Part shown: piece by piece, positions 27,385 through 36,130 of the stretch
Layout: each line of letters opens with the position of its first letter
How positions within the stretch are numbered: position 1 is the stretch's first letter
NCBI GenBank assembly: GCA_017478025.1
Contig: JAFVGZ010000012.1
Span: 1 to 64,000 of the forward strand
Length of the DNA stretch: 64,000 nt
Reading direction: 5' to 3'
Origin: Prevotella sp.
GTDB lineage: Bacteria; Bacteroidota; Bacteroidia; Bacteroidales; Bacteroidaceae
Program-made: the position numbers and the translations under genes
Notes under the pieces: generated by a model
The model's database searches: none
What the model was told of the DNA's origin: nothing
The model's input: only the letters and a program-made list of their open reading frames with translations

Positions 27385-29283
27385 ATGGCTACACAAAAAG
27401 AACGTTTTCTAAAATATTTGCAAACTTGTGTAAAGAGCACAAGAGCAACGGAGAGCAATCCACTTTTGCTGGGAGGTAATGCACCCAAAGACTATGTTCG
27501 TTTCCTTGAATCTGACCGCTTATTTGACTACAATCCAAGTAAATGGGCTCATTTGGGTTCTATGTATGACATCAACGATTACAACAAGGCCTTAGAAGTT
27601 TTCAACGAATTGATAACAGATAAAGCTTTCCTTGAGCGAGACAAGAATGACAATCAAGGTTGGCGCAGAGGTGCACTGAGTCATTACGTCTGTTTTTTGA
27701 GCGCTCAACATTTTTTTCAGTCAAAGTTAAAGGATGATGATAAAGAATTGAAAACTGTTCCCAAATACAAATCATCCAACATCGTTGATTTCCTAGCGTT
27801 TGTCATAAAAGAAATACTGGCTTATGACCCGAACTTTAACAAGGCCCAGAATAGCTTAAAGGCAAAATCGACTAGCATGGGATTCAAAAGCTGTTCTTTT
27901 GGTAAAAAAGTAAGTGCGCAAGATGCAAATACTGACCCCAGACGCCAAGATGATTGTGACCGCTCTATAGTATGGAGTTATAATGGTGATGAATACTATT
28001 TCCTGAAAGAACAAACATTAGGCTCATTACAGACATTTGCAGATAACATCAATGGGATTTATGCGGAAAAGTTCCGAATTGAAATAGACAAAGAAAAAAG
28101 GATTTATAAATTTTATGTGTTATCAGAAACTAGAGAGAGAGAAGACACTAAAGAAGATTCTCTACCAAATTCAAGTTCTGTTGAACAAATTTCATTGGAA
28201 CTGTCATCAATTATCTCAGCAATCAAGAATACAGGTCTTTTATATGATGATAAACTCATTCAGCGTTATGTATGCTCGCTGATGACAAAACCATTCGTGA
28301 TACTGAGTGGTTTGGCAGGTTCTGGAAAAACGCATTTGGCTTTAGCTTTTGCTCGTGCTATAAGCGAAAATGTGGATCAACAGCTTTGTGTGGTTCCTGT
28401 AGGTGCAGACTGGACGAACCGAGAACCACTATTAGGCTATCCTAATGCGTTAAAGCCTGGTGAGTACATGCAACCAGAGAGCGGGGCGCTACAGATAATG
28501 ATGCGTGCTCTACGTAATCCAAACAAGCCCTACTTCTTGGTTCTTGATGAAATGAACCTTAGCTATGTGGAGCGATACTTTGCTGATTTTCTATCAGCAT
28601 TAGAGAGCCATCAAGAGATACCTCTTTGGGAGAAACCCGATGAATGTGACTCGGAGGTTCCTGCTAAGATCGCTCTGCCTAGAAACCTATTCATTATCGG
28701 TACTATCAACGTAGACGAGACAACCTATATGTTCTCGCCAAAGGTTCTCGACCGTGCCAACGTCATTGAGTTCAAAATATCCGATGAAGAAATGGACAGG
28801 TTCCTAAAGCAGGATATGAATATCAATATACATGCAGCTGATGCATTATGCGCAAATATGGGGCAGGACTTTGTTGAGAAATCCACAAAGAAAGATACAG
28901 AGAGCAGCGAATTGGCTCAGAAGACGTTGATTGAGTTCTTTAAGGTATTAAAGAGAGTAAATGCAGAATTTGGCTATCGCTCTGCAACTGAAATCTACCG
29001 TTTTATTGCCAATGTCAAAACGTCTGCTCCAAATCTGACAGAGGATGAGATTTTAGATGCAGCTATCGTACAAAAACTGTTACCAAAGCTACATGGCTCA
29101 CGGAAGAAGTTAGAGCCTGCTTTGAAGGCGTTATGGGGACTGAGTATGCAGAAAGATCACATGACAGATGCTATAACTCGTGAAAACGTGTCATTTGCAA
29201 AGTTCCCTGAAGCAGCTGATAAAATCCAGCGTATGATGCAGACTGCTCTTGATAACGGATTCACAAGTTTTGCAGAAGCATAA
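27385..29283 (+). CDS. McrB-like AAA+ NTPase, type IV restriction
   Basis: The 632-residue protein has an N-terminal region (1-270) of unknown fold, probably the target-recognition part, and a C-terminal McrB-type AAA+ domain: Walker A GLAGSGKT (309-316), Walker B FLVLDEMN with Asp388-Glu389, and the McrB block GTINVDETTYMFSPKVLDRA (439-458). McrB proteins are GTPases that bind modified DNA and drive the McrC nuclease. Base composition is visibly more A+T-rich than in flanking genes. The matching McrC-like gene is two genes downstream, with an AlbA-type gene in between, which is unusual. Confidence 0.9.
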   Translation: MATQKERFLKYLQTCVKSTRATESNPLLLGGNAPKDYVRFLESDRLFDYNPSKWAHLGSMYDINDYNKALEVFNELITDKAFLERDKNDNQGWRRGALSHYVCFLSAQHFFQSKLKDDDKELKTVPKYKSSNIVDFLAFVIKEILAYDPNFNKAQNSLKAKSTSMGFKSCSFGKKVSAQDANTDPRRQDDCDRSIVWSYNGDEYYFLKEQTLGSLQTFADNINGIYAEKFRIEIDKEKRIYKFYVLSETREREDTKEDSLPNSSSVEQISLELSSIISAIKNTGLLYDDKLIQRYVCSLMTKPFVILSGLAGSGKTHLALAFARAISENVDQQLCVVPVGADWTNREPLLGYPNALKPGEYMQPESGALQIMMRALRNPNKPYFLVLDEMNLSYVERYFADFLSALESHQEIPLWEKPDECDSEVPAKIALPRNLFIIGTINVDETTYMFSPKVLDRANVIEFKISDEEMDRFLKQDMNINIHAADALCANMGQDFVEKSTKKDTESSELAQKTLIEFFKVLKRVNAEFGYRSATEIYRFIANVKTSAPNLTEDEILDAAIVQKLLPKLHGSRKKLEPALKALWGLSMQKDHMTDAITRENVSFAKFPEAADKIQRMMQTALDNGFTSFAEA

Positions 29284-29303
29284 TAATAAATACTCTTTAG
29301 ATT

Positions 29304-30890
29304 ATGGCGTTACCAATAAATATAGAAGACTTGCTGAACAAGCAAAAGGTAGAGTCGAACCGAATAGAATTTAAAGAAGGATGGAATCCTGTAAGTATCT
29401 ATCATTCAATATGCGCTTTTGCTAATGATATTGACAATCTTGGCGGAGGCTATATATTAATTGGAGTTGAAGAAAAGGATGGTGTAGCTGTGCGACCTGT
29501 CAAAGGGCTGGCAAACAATCAACTAGACAAGATACAACGTGAGATGCTCCAGTTCAATGCAATGATAGAGCCTACGTATTGTCCAAGAATATCTGTAGAG
29601 GAGATTGACGGGCGCTACATTCTCGTCATATGGGTGACATCGGGGCACAATCGCCCCTATACAGCTCCTGCAGATGTCACAGCTAAACTCAAGAAGCCTG
29701 TATTCTATATTCGATATGGAACCTCATCCATCGAGGCTAAAGGTGAAGATCTTGACCGTCTGCGTGATTTGGCAAACAGGGTACCTTATGACGATCGGGG
29801 TAACGAAAATATAAGCATAGAAGACATCTCTCCATTATTGGTGAAGAACCATTTAACTACAGTAGGAAGTAAATTGGCAAGTGCTGATTTTACATCAGAC
29901 ATGAAATCTATACTGGAGCAAATGGAACTGCTCGATGGCCCAAAGGAAAAACGCATGGTGAAGAATGTCGCTGCCATGATGTTTGCAGAGAAACCAGAGA
30001 AGTTCTTTCCTGTAACTCGAGTAGAAATTGTTGTCTTTCCAGAGGGAAGAGAGGATAATCCTGATAACTTCATCGAAGTCCCAGCTATAACTGGCCCAGT
30101 ACCATCAATGATACGCGATACCTTAAATTATCTGCGTACTAACATTATTAAAGAGCGCATCATCAAGCCAACAAATGATGAAAAATCAATAAAAGTTTTT
30201 AACTACCCTTTCCAGTCACTGGAAGAAGCTGTGGTGAATGCTTTATATCATCGTGATTATAAAGAACGTGAGCCTGTGGAAATAACCATTGAACCCGATA
30301 AAATCAGCATTCTCAGTTATTCTGGTCCGGATCGTTCTATAAGTTTGGAGTCAATACGTGAAGCGAAGTCTTTACGTTCAAGAAGATACAGGAACCGAAG
30401 GTTGGGCGAATTTTTGAAGGAATTGGATTTGACCGAAGGGAGAGCAACAGGCATTCCAACAATCCAAAAGAAACTTCGGGAGAATGGCTCCCCCAAAGCA
30501 ATAATAGAGACGGATGAATCACGCAGTTACTTCTTAATTGATATACCATGCAGGAAAGATTTTGTCCAAGATAAAGAAAATGTCAAACAACATGATATTC
30601 AATATGTTGTAACGCAAATTCTCTCTGTGTGTCCAAGATATGTCCAAGATATGTCCAAGATGGAGATTGAAAATCTTGCCATGTGTATGCTTCGATCAGA
30701 AACAGCGATTTCTGCTCAGAATATGCTGGATGGTATTGATAGTGTTTCATATAAACAAAAACGCCGGAAATACTTAGATAAACTTTTGAGTATGGGATTG
30801 TTGTTAATGACCTTACCAGATAAGCCAACCAGTAGAAATCAACAATATGTTTTAAGCGATAAAGGAAAAACTATTATTGGCCGTAAATGA
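29304..30890 (+). CDS. AlbA_2/Schlafen-domain ATP-binding protein
   Basis: The 528-residue protein opens with the AlbA_2/Schlafen-like domain (ESNRIEFKEGWN, then GGGYILIGVEEKDG) and continues with the region often labelled RecG-like ATP-binding C-terminal domain (FQSLEEAVVNALYHRDY, then GRATGIPTIQKKLRENGSP). The end looks like a winged helix (KYLDKLLSMGLLLMTLPDK). Such proteins are often accessory genes in type I restriction operons of Bacteroidetes. Here it sits between mcrB- and mcrC-like genes, with 20 nt before and a 4-nt ATGA overlap after. A role as regulator or extra effector is inference. Confidence 0.88.
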   Translation: MALPINIEDLLNKQKVESNRIEFKEGWNPVSIYHSICAFANDIDNLGGGYILIGVEEKDGVAVRPVKGLANNQLDKIQREMLQFNAMIEPTYCPRISVEEIDGRYILVIWVTSGHNRPYTAPADVTAKLKKPVFYIRYGTSSIEAKGEDLDRLRDLANRVPYDDRGNENISIEDISPLLVKNHLTTVGSKLASADFTSDMKSILEQMELLDGPKEKRMVKNVAAMMFAEKPEKFFPVTRVEIVVFPEGREDNPDNFIEVPAITGPVPSMIRDTLNYLRTNIIKERIIKPTNDEKSIKVFNYPFQSLEEAVVNALYHRDYKEREPVEITIEPDKISILSYSGPDRSISLESIREAKSLRSRRYRNRRLGEFLKELDLTEGRATGIPTIQKKLRENGSPKAIIETDESRSYFLIDIPCRKDFVQDKENVKQHDIQYVVTQILSVCPRYVQDMSKMEIENLAMCMLRSETAISAQNMLDGIDSVSYKQKRRKYLDKLLSMGLLLMTLPDKPTSRNQQYVLSDKGKTIIGRK

Positions 30891-33208
30891 ACGTTGAAAG
30901 ACTCGAAATCCCCATATTAGGCAACTTCGGTGAGATAAAGATGTGTGTCTATCCGGCCTCGAACAATGCTGTGTTGTTTGAGGAGGAGGATGCTGTGGAT
31001 TATGGTGAGTCCAGATGGCAGTTGCAGGAAGGGTGTACTTATGAGTATGAACTTGTAGCTGGCGATGGACGCAAGTATCAGTTCATGAATGAGGATGAGA
31101 TAGTGCGATTTTCACATTCTCCACGTCATCCGAATGCCGGTACTTTAAAGACAGGAATCTATGTTGGTTCACTAACGCTTGCTATCAGAGACACGGAGCT
31201 TGACAGTGAGATTGCCAAAGTGAGTCTAGAGATAAAGTCGGTAAAAGCAGATTATCGGACCGACTATCGCAAGATGTTGGAGGACATTACGGCATACTAT
31301 ACTGACTTGGTACTGATGCAAGGCAGTCCCGTGACGCAAAAACTGGAGATTGACAACGATACTCCGCAGCAGACGCTTTACCAGCGTTATGCCTTTGTGC
31401 GAAGCATCGTGGAAAGTTCTGCTTTTCAAGAGGCCATCAACAAGATTGTCGCCAGTCCTGTACGTAAATGGGAAGAGACCATTGTAGAGCGTGACGTGAG
31501 CAATGTGAAGCGTCTGAGTCGCAGGAATATGCATCAGATAGCCTCCTCTCGCGACCGTATTCCTGTTTATAATGGCGATGAGATGGGATTGCCTCACGGG
31601 TTGAACTCCGTGCCTCGTACACTGACAGTTGCCTATAAAAGGGATACGTTGGATAATCAAGAGAACCAGTTCGTGAAGTTTGTGCTGCGTTCGTTTAGTT
31701 CTTTCTGCTCAGAACTTCGTGGAAAGAAGAACGCCAACGACCGTCTGAAAGCTGAGATAGACAAGACCATGGACGTTCTGAACGGCCATTTGAGTACGCT
31801 TTTCTTCAAGCAGGTGTCAATGCCGTCGCAGTTGAATCTGAACAGTCCTGTGCTGCAACGCAAAGAGGGCTACAGAGAAATACTTCAAGCATGGCTGATG
31901 TTTGACCTTGCAGCCAAACTGTCGTGGAAAGGAGGTGACAATGTCTATGAGGCAGGCAAGAGGAATGTGGCAGTGCTCTATGAATACTGGGTGTTCTTCA
32001 AACTGCTGGAGGTCATTAGCCGTGTGTTTGATATCGACCCTGTAAGCGTCAACAAACTCGTCAAGACGGATGCCGACCGAATTAACCTTGAGATTCAGCA
32101 GGGTAAAATGACCATGATAGAAGGTCTGTATGATGCTGGCAGCAGAAAGTTCAATGTCAGGTTCTACTACAACCGTACATTTGCCCACACACGAGAGGAC
32201 GAAGAACTGGATAAGTCGGGTTCGTGGACGATGAACATGCGTCCCGACTATACGTTATCGATATGGCCAGGAGAAATAAGCATAGATCAAGCAGAACGAG
32301 AAGATTTGATTGTTCATATTCATTTCGATGCCAAGTATCGAGTCAACAAGATTGACCTTGGTGTGGATGATTCGATGAATGATGAACAAATGTCGGAGGC
32401 TTTACTCAACGAAAAAAAAGAACAGGAGGAAGGTATCTATAAGCGTGCAGACCTGTTAAAAATGCACGCCTACAAGGATGCCATTCGTCGCACAAGTGGT
32501 GCTTACATTCTCTATCCAGGAACGGTTCAGCGACGGTTGAAGGGATTCCATGAGATTATCCCTGGATTAGGAGCTTTCTGTCTGACACCTTCAAACTATG
32601 ACGAAGAGCTTATCACGCTTCAGGTATTCCTGTTAAAAATAGTTGAACATATGCTTGACCGCACAAGTCAGCGTGAAAGGATGTCGTATTATATTAACAA
32701 TGTGTATAATACGCCATCTAAGAGCGTGCGTGAGGAGATGCCTGAACCAGCAGGAGATAATCGCGATTTCTTGCCCGATGAGACATGGGTGGTTTTAGGC
32801 TATGTGAAGAATGATAAACAGTTGGATTGGATTCGTAAAACTGGACTATACAACTTCCGTACAGGTACGCAGAACGGCTCAATTCGGTTGAGTCGGAATC
32901 TTGTATCCAGTCGTTATTTACTCTTACATGCTCATGGCGAGAGTATTCAATTCGTACGGCTAGCCGATGAAGGACCTCGTGTATTCCGACGTTCAGACCT
33001 GCTCAGAATGGGCTACCCTCCTTCAGATAATGAGGAAAAGAAGAAAGATGATATATACATTGTATATCGTTTGGAGCCAAATAATACTGAACCTGAATGG
33101 GTGCAGTACCATTGGCAAATTAGTGAAATAACGGATAATAAAGGCAATCGCTCTGCTGTGCCTGAACCTGTGAAATTGAGTGACTTGATGCTAAAAGCCA
33201 AGAAGTAA
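30887..33208 (+). CDS. McrC-like DUF2357 protein with PD-(D/E)XK nuclease
   Basis: The 773-residue protein has the DUF2357 N-terminal part (about 1-330) and a PD-(D/E)XK nuclease core: Glu366 in LYEYW, Asp454 in MRPDY and Asp481-Ala-Lys483 in HFDAKY. A C-terminal part (about 655-773) with DETWVVLGYVKNDKQLDWI looks like a separate small beta domain. DUF2357/DUF524 proteins are the McrC partners of McrB. Its ATG overlaps the stop of the AlbA-type gene (ATGA), so it is translated as part of the same unit. All catalytic residues appear intact. Confidence 0.9.
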   Translation: MNVERLEIPILGNFGEIKMCVYPASNNAVLFEEEDAVDYGESRWQLQEGCTYEYELVAGDGRKYQFMNEDEIVRFSHSPRHPNAGTLKTGIYVGSLTLAIRDTELDSEIAKVSLEIKSVKADYRTDYRKMLEDITAYYTDLVLMQGSPVTQKLEIDNDTPQQTLYQRYAFVRSIVESSAFQEAINKIVASPVRKWEETIVERDVSNVKRLSRRNMHQIASSRDRIPVYNGDEMGLPHGLNSVPRTLTVAYKRDTLDNQENQFVKFVLRSFSSFCSELRGKKNANDRLKAEIDKTMDVLNGHLSTLFFKQVSMPSQLNLNSPVLQRKEGYREILQAWLMFDLAAKLSWKGGDNVYEAGKRNVAVLYEYWVFFKLLEVISRVFDIDPVSVNKLVKTDADRINLEIQQGKMTMIEGLYDAGSRKFNVRFYYNRTFAHTREDEELDKSGSWTMNMRPDYTLSIWPGEISIDQAEREDLIVHIHFDAKYRVNKIDLGVDDSMNDEQMSEALLNEKKEQEEGIYKRADLLKMHAYKDAIRRTSGAYILYPGTVQRRLKGFHEIIPGLGAFCLTPSNYDEELITLQVFLLKIVEHMLDRTSQRERMSYYINNVYNTPSKSVREEMPEPAGDNRDFLPDETWVVLGYVKNDKQLDWIRKTGLYNFRTGTQNGSIRLSRNLVSSRYLLLHAHGESIQFVRLADEGPRVFRRSDLLRMGYPPSDNEEKKKDDIYIVYRLEPNNTEPEWVQYHWQISEITDNKGNRSAVPEPVKLSDLMLKAKK

Positions 33209-33231
33209 AGTCTTATAACTATTTTTCGAGT

Positions 33232-33279
33232 ATGATAGAACTTGGTCATTATGTAAATGCATTCTCAAACCTTCAATGA
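33232..33279 (+). pseudogene. 15-codon stub resembling the start of an HNH nuclease gene
   Basis: ATG at 33232 gives MIELGHYVNAFSNLQ and then TGA. The pattern YxNAFSxL is the usual start of a family of HNH endonucleases of restriction systems (my recall of the family). The remainder of such a gene is absent. It may be a deletion scar in the 156-nt gap between the McrC-like and Fic genes, or chance. Confidence 0.3.
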
Positions 33280-33364
33280 CATTAGGGACAGGTAGCTGTC
33301 ACGCATCAGAATATCGGGCAAAAGAGCAAGAAAAAGCGTTATAGAAATTAAAGTAAGACGAGAT

Positions 33365-34552
33365 ATGAGCGAAAAGAACGATAAGGAGCTATACTTAAAC
33401 TTTGACGAGTATATTCGTCAGGGAGAGCCGTCGCAGCGTGAAGCTGCATACGCCTGGAGTACGGCTATTGGACTTCAGGCGGTGGATGGGTTGAAAACGT
33501 CAGAGTATCTGAACGGCTTGGCTCGCAGAAACATCGAGGGTGAAATCACCATCGATGAGGTGGAGCAGTTGCTCAATAGTTATTACGAGAATAAAACGAC
33601 TCGTGAAGCTGACGATGATGACAAACAGGAGGCTGACAAAGCGTCGAAGAACATCAAGCGCATACTCTCGGTAAAGACATGCGACTTCTCAACGAATGGC
33701 TACATATCCCTGCATCGCAGAATCTTCGAAGGCGTAATGAAACATGCAGGTGAACTACGTAAGTACGACATTACCAAACGTGAATGGGTATTGGAGGGTG
33801 ATACTGTAAGCTACCTGAACTGGGAAGATCTGCGCAGGGCTGTTGATTATGATATCCAGCAGGAACGTGATTTCAGTTATAAGGGCATCAGTAATGATGA
33901 GTTAGTGGCTCATGTTGCCAATTTCGTATCTGGACTTTGGCAGATTCATGCCTTCGGTGAAGGAAACACACGCACTACGGCCGTATTTACTATTCAGTAT
34001 CTTCGTTCACTAGGCTTTAATGTGGAGAACGACTTGTTCGCTAAACATTCTTGGTACTTCCGTAATGCACTTGTGAGGGCAAACTACAAAAATGCCATAA
34101 AGGGTATCGACTATAGTCCTGTTTTTCTGGAACGTTTTTTCCGTAATCTACTGCTTGGAGAGCAGTGGGATCTGCGCAATCGTTATCTACATATTAACCC
34201 GCCTGCAGAATGGAAAGAACAGCCTAACCTTGCTGTTCCTTCAAAACAACCGACAAGTACCCCGACAAGTACCCCGACAAGTACCCCGACAAGCTTTATT
34301 CACACCAATAATAAAAATATTATTAGATTAGTGAAGGCTTTGGGTGAAGAGCAACTCTCCGTCAAAGTGATGATGGAGAGGGTTGGCTTGAAAGATAGGG
34401 AAAACTTCCTTGACTACTCTCTTAATCCTTCTATGAACGAGGGCTATATCCGTATGCTATATCCTGATTCGCCCCGTCACCCTCGCCAGAAATACCTGCT
34501 AACGGTAAAAGGACTGGCTCTTTACAATAGCATATGCCATGGGGACAGTTGA
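33365..34552 (+). CDS. Fic-domain protein (putative AMP-transferase) with N-terminal antitoxin-like helix and C-terminal winged helix
   Basis: The 395-residue protein has an N-terminal helical part with IEGEITIDEVEQLLNSYY, like the VbhA antitoxin helix, where Glu58-Gly59 could serve as the inhibitory Glu. The Fic core has HAFGEGNTR (195-203) with catalytic His195. Fic enzymes move AMP or other nucleotide parts to hydroxyl side chains. A linker of repeated PTST units (296-310) leads to a winged-helix-like end. It lies 156 nt after the McrC-like gene on the same strand. Fic genes also ride in type I restriction operons, so an accessory defence role is plausible. Confidence 0.88.
   Translation: MSEKNDKELYLNFDEYIRQGEPSQREAAYAWSTAIGLQAVDGLKTSEYLNGLARRNIEGEITIDEVEQLLNSYYENKTTREADDDDKQEADKASKNIKRILSVKTCDFSTNGYISLHRRIFEGVMKHAGELRKYDITKREWVLEGDTVSYLNWEDLRRAVDYDIQQERDFSYKGISNDELVAHVANFVSGLWQIHAFGEGNTRTTAVFTIQYLRSLGFNVENDLFAKHSWYFRNALVRANYKNAIKGIDYSPVFLERFFRNLLLGEQWDLRNRYLHINPPAEWKEQPNLAVPSKQPTSTPTSTPTSTPTSFIHTNNKNIIRLVKALGEEQLSVKVMMERVGLKDRENFLDYSLNPSMNEGYIRMLYPDSPRHPRQKYLLTVKGLALYNSICHGDS
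34250..34294 (+). repeat. 12-nt tandem repeat in the Fic gene linker
   Basis: CCGACAAGTACC occurs three times exactly plus a partial fourth. It encodes PTST repeats and can change length without shifting the frame. Confidence 0.85.
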
Positions 34553-34699
34553 TATATAGAAGGCTGATGACTGAGGTCTGAAGGCTGAAAGTATTACAGT
34601 AGCGGTTGTAACAGCTCCTTATATGATGCTTACTGTTTTTGTTCTGAAGAAGTTATCTTGCTTGATATATGGTGGCTGTTGGCGGCGTTTCTCCTTTGT

Positions 34700-36019
34700 T
34701 TATGAGGTGGTGTTTCCCCATGCTGCAATTTCTTCTGCCATTGCGTTCAGAGCCTGGCAGTCATCGCGGCTGATGTGGCGCTTGCCCGCATCATACTGCC
34801 AAGGGCTCAGTATCAGCAAGCGGCCCTCTGCACAGGCGTCAAAGAGGTTGTCGCTGGGCTTGTAGTACTCACGAAAGCCATTGTCGGCAAGAAGGATGAA
34901 AGGCCGCTGCTCGTCAAGCAACACCTGCATCACCCGTTTCTCCTGCGGCGAGATGAACGGCGACACCATCACCACGCCCTTGCGAGCCTCAAGCACGCGG
35001 CTGTTCATGTAGTCACGCAAAGGCTGACGGTCGCCACGCTGTGCCGCCTTGACCCAAATACTGCGCACATGTACCACATCATAGCTCCCTGCATGCAGCA
35101 GCGCCACATTGCCCACGCCGTCATAGCTGCGGCCCGCTATCTCGATGCCCTTCTGCACTCTGAAGAAGCCCGGCATCAGGCGCTTCGTAGCTAGTCGCTG
35201 AGGGTTCATCTGCACATAGCGCATCATTGCCTTCAGCTGCCCGCGGCGCGACAATGGGCGGATAAAAGGCCGCTCGGTGAAAATGGGGAAGGCCCAGTAG
35301 CCTTCCTTTGGCGCTGTGCTTTCGGAGGCTGCCGCGTTTCCTTTGGCTGCCGCTTTTCCTTCGTTTATTGTTCCCGATTTAAATTCGGGAGCAACAGCCA
35401 AAGGCCCTCCTGAAACTGCCGAAGGCCCCTCATGAGAAGCCGCCGAAGGGCCACTTGAAACTGCCGAAGGCCCCTCATGAGAAGCCGCCGAAGGGCCACT
35501 TGAAGCCGCCAAAGGCTCCTCGTGAGCAACAGCCAAAGGCCCCTCATGAGAAGCCGCCGAAGGGCCACTTGAAGCCGCCAAAGGCCCCCCTGAAGCTGCC
35601 AAAGGCCCCTCATGAGAAGCCGCTAAAGGGCCACTTGAAGTCGCCGAAGGGCCGCCTGAAGCCGCTAAAGTGTGCGCCCTTCCCAGTTTCTTTACGCCTT
35701 GCCAGTATCCTCTGATCACGCTGCGGATGCTTGTGTCCATGACTCTTGTCACACGAATGACGGCATGCAGATGGTCGGGCATCAGGCAGAACTGGAAAAT
35801 ACGGATGGCGGGATAGTGCTGGCACATCACATACAGCTCATCTACGACGGCGTTGCCCAGTGCTGTGCGCTCTACCCGTGCCTGCGAAGGATCGCCGTCA
35901 GGAATGACGAGCCTCCCCAATAATGGCTCGCGCGACGGCACCGTCAGCGTGATATGATACACACAAACACCCCTCCACGCTGTGCCTGGCTCCTGCCAAT
36001 GCCATTGATCTTGTTCCAT
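34700..36019 (-). CDS. HUH (Y1) transposase, RAYT-like, with large low-complexity insert
   Basis: The 439-residue protein has a Y1/REP-associated tyrosine transposase core split by an insert. The N-terminal part contains FCLMPDHLHAVIRV, with the HUH pair His83/His85. Residues about 118-215 are repeats of GPSAASHEGPLA-type units. The core resumes with ERPFIRPLSRRG and MRYVQMNPQRLATKR, whose Tyr matches the conserved YxxxNP of the family. The C-terminal 150 residues (FILLADNGFREYY) are typical of long Bacteroidales members. RAYTs cut at REP hairpins; candidates occur in this window. It has its own promoter and no inverted repeats of an IS. Confidence 0.82.
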   Translation of the reverse strand: MEQDQWHWQEPGTAWRGVCVYHITLTVPSREPLLGRLVIPDGDPSQARVERTALGNAVVDELYVMCQHYPAIRIFQFCLMPDHLHAVIRVTRVMDTSIRSVIRGYWQGVKKLGRAHTLAASGGPSATSSGPLAASHEGPLAASGGPLAASSGPSAASHEGPLAVAHEEPLAASSGPSAASHEGPSAVSSGPSAASHEGPSAVSGGPLAVAPEFKSGTINEGKAAAKGNAAASESTAPKEGYWAFPIFTERPFIRPLSRRGQLKAMMRYVQMNPQRLATKRLMPGFFRVQKGIEIAGRSYDGVGNVALLHAGSYDVVHVRSIWVKAAQRGDRQPLRDYMNSRVLEARKGVVMVSPFISPQEKRVMQVLLDEQRPFILLADNGFREYYKPSDNLFDACAEGRLLILSPWQYDAGKRHISRDDCQALNAMAEEIAAWGNTTS

Positions 36020-36044
36020 TGTTTTGAGATGTTTTTATAGTTCA

Positions 36045-36052
36045 CAAAGTTA
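36045..36052 (-). promoter_or_regulatory. -7 box for the RAYT-like gene
   Basis: The minus strand reads TAACTTTG, 26 nt before the ATG at 36019. No -33 box is seen. Confidence 0.5.
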
Positions 36053-36061
36053 CAAAATTTA

Positions 36062-36098
36062 AAAGCAGGCCTCATACGCTGAGCATGAGACCTGCTTT
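36062..36098. terminator. Hairpin terminator downstream of the DUF349 gene
   Basis: AAAGCAGGCCTCAT and ATGAGACCTGCTTT pair with one mismatch around 9 nt, with T-rich flanks. It separates the DUF349 and RAYT-like genes. Confidence 0.65.
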
Positions 36099-36130
36099 CT
36101 ATGTTTCATAATGTCAAAGTGGCTTGACCT

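Noticed and set aside
35365-35715. Repeat-rich frames on both strands
   Set aside because: They are alternative readings of the low-complexity insert in the RAYT-like gene; only the frame continuous with the HUH motif is kept.
23795-36130. A complete integrative element with VirE-like gene and transposase as ends
   Set aside because: No integrase, relaxase or direct end repeats were seen, so I do not claim one element; only the McrBC part looks transferred.
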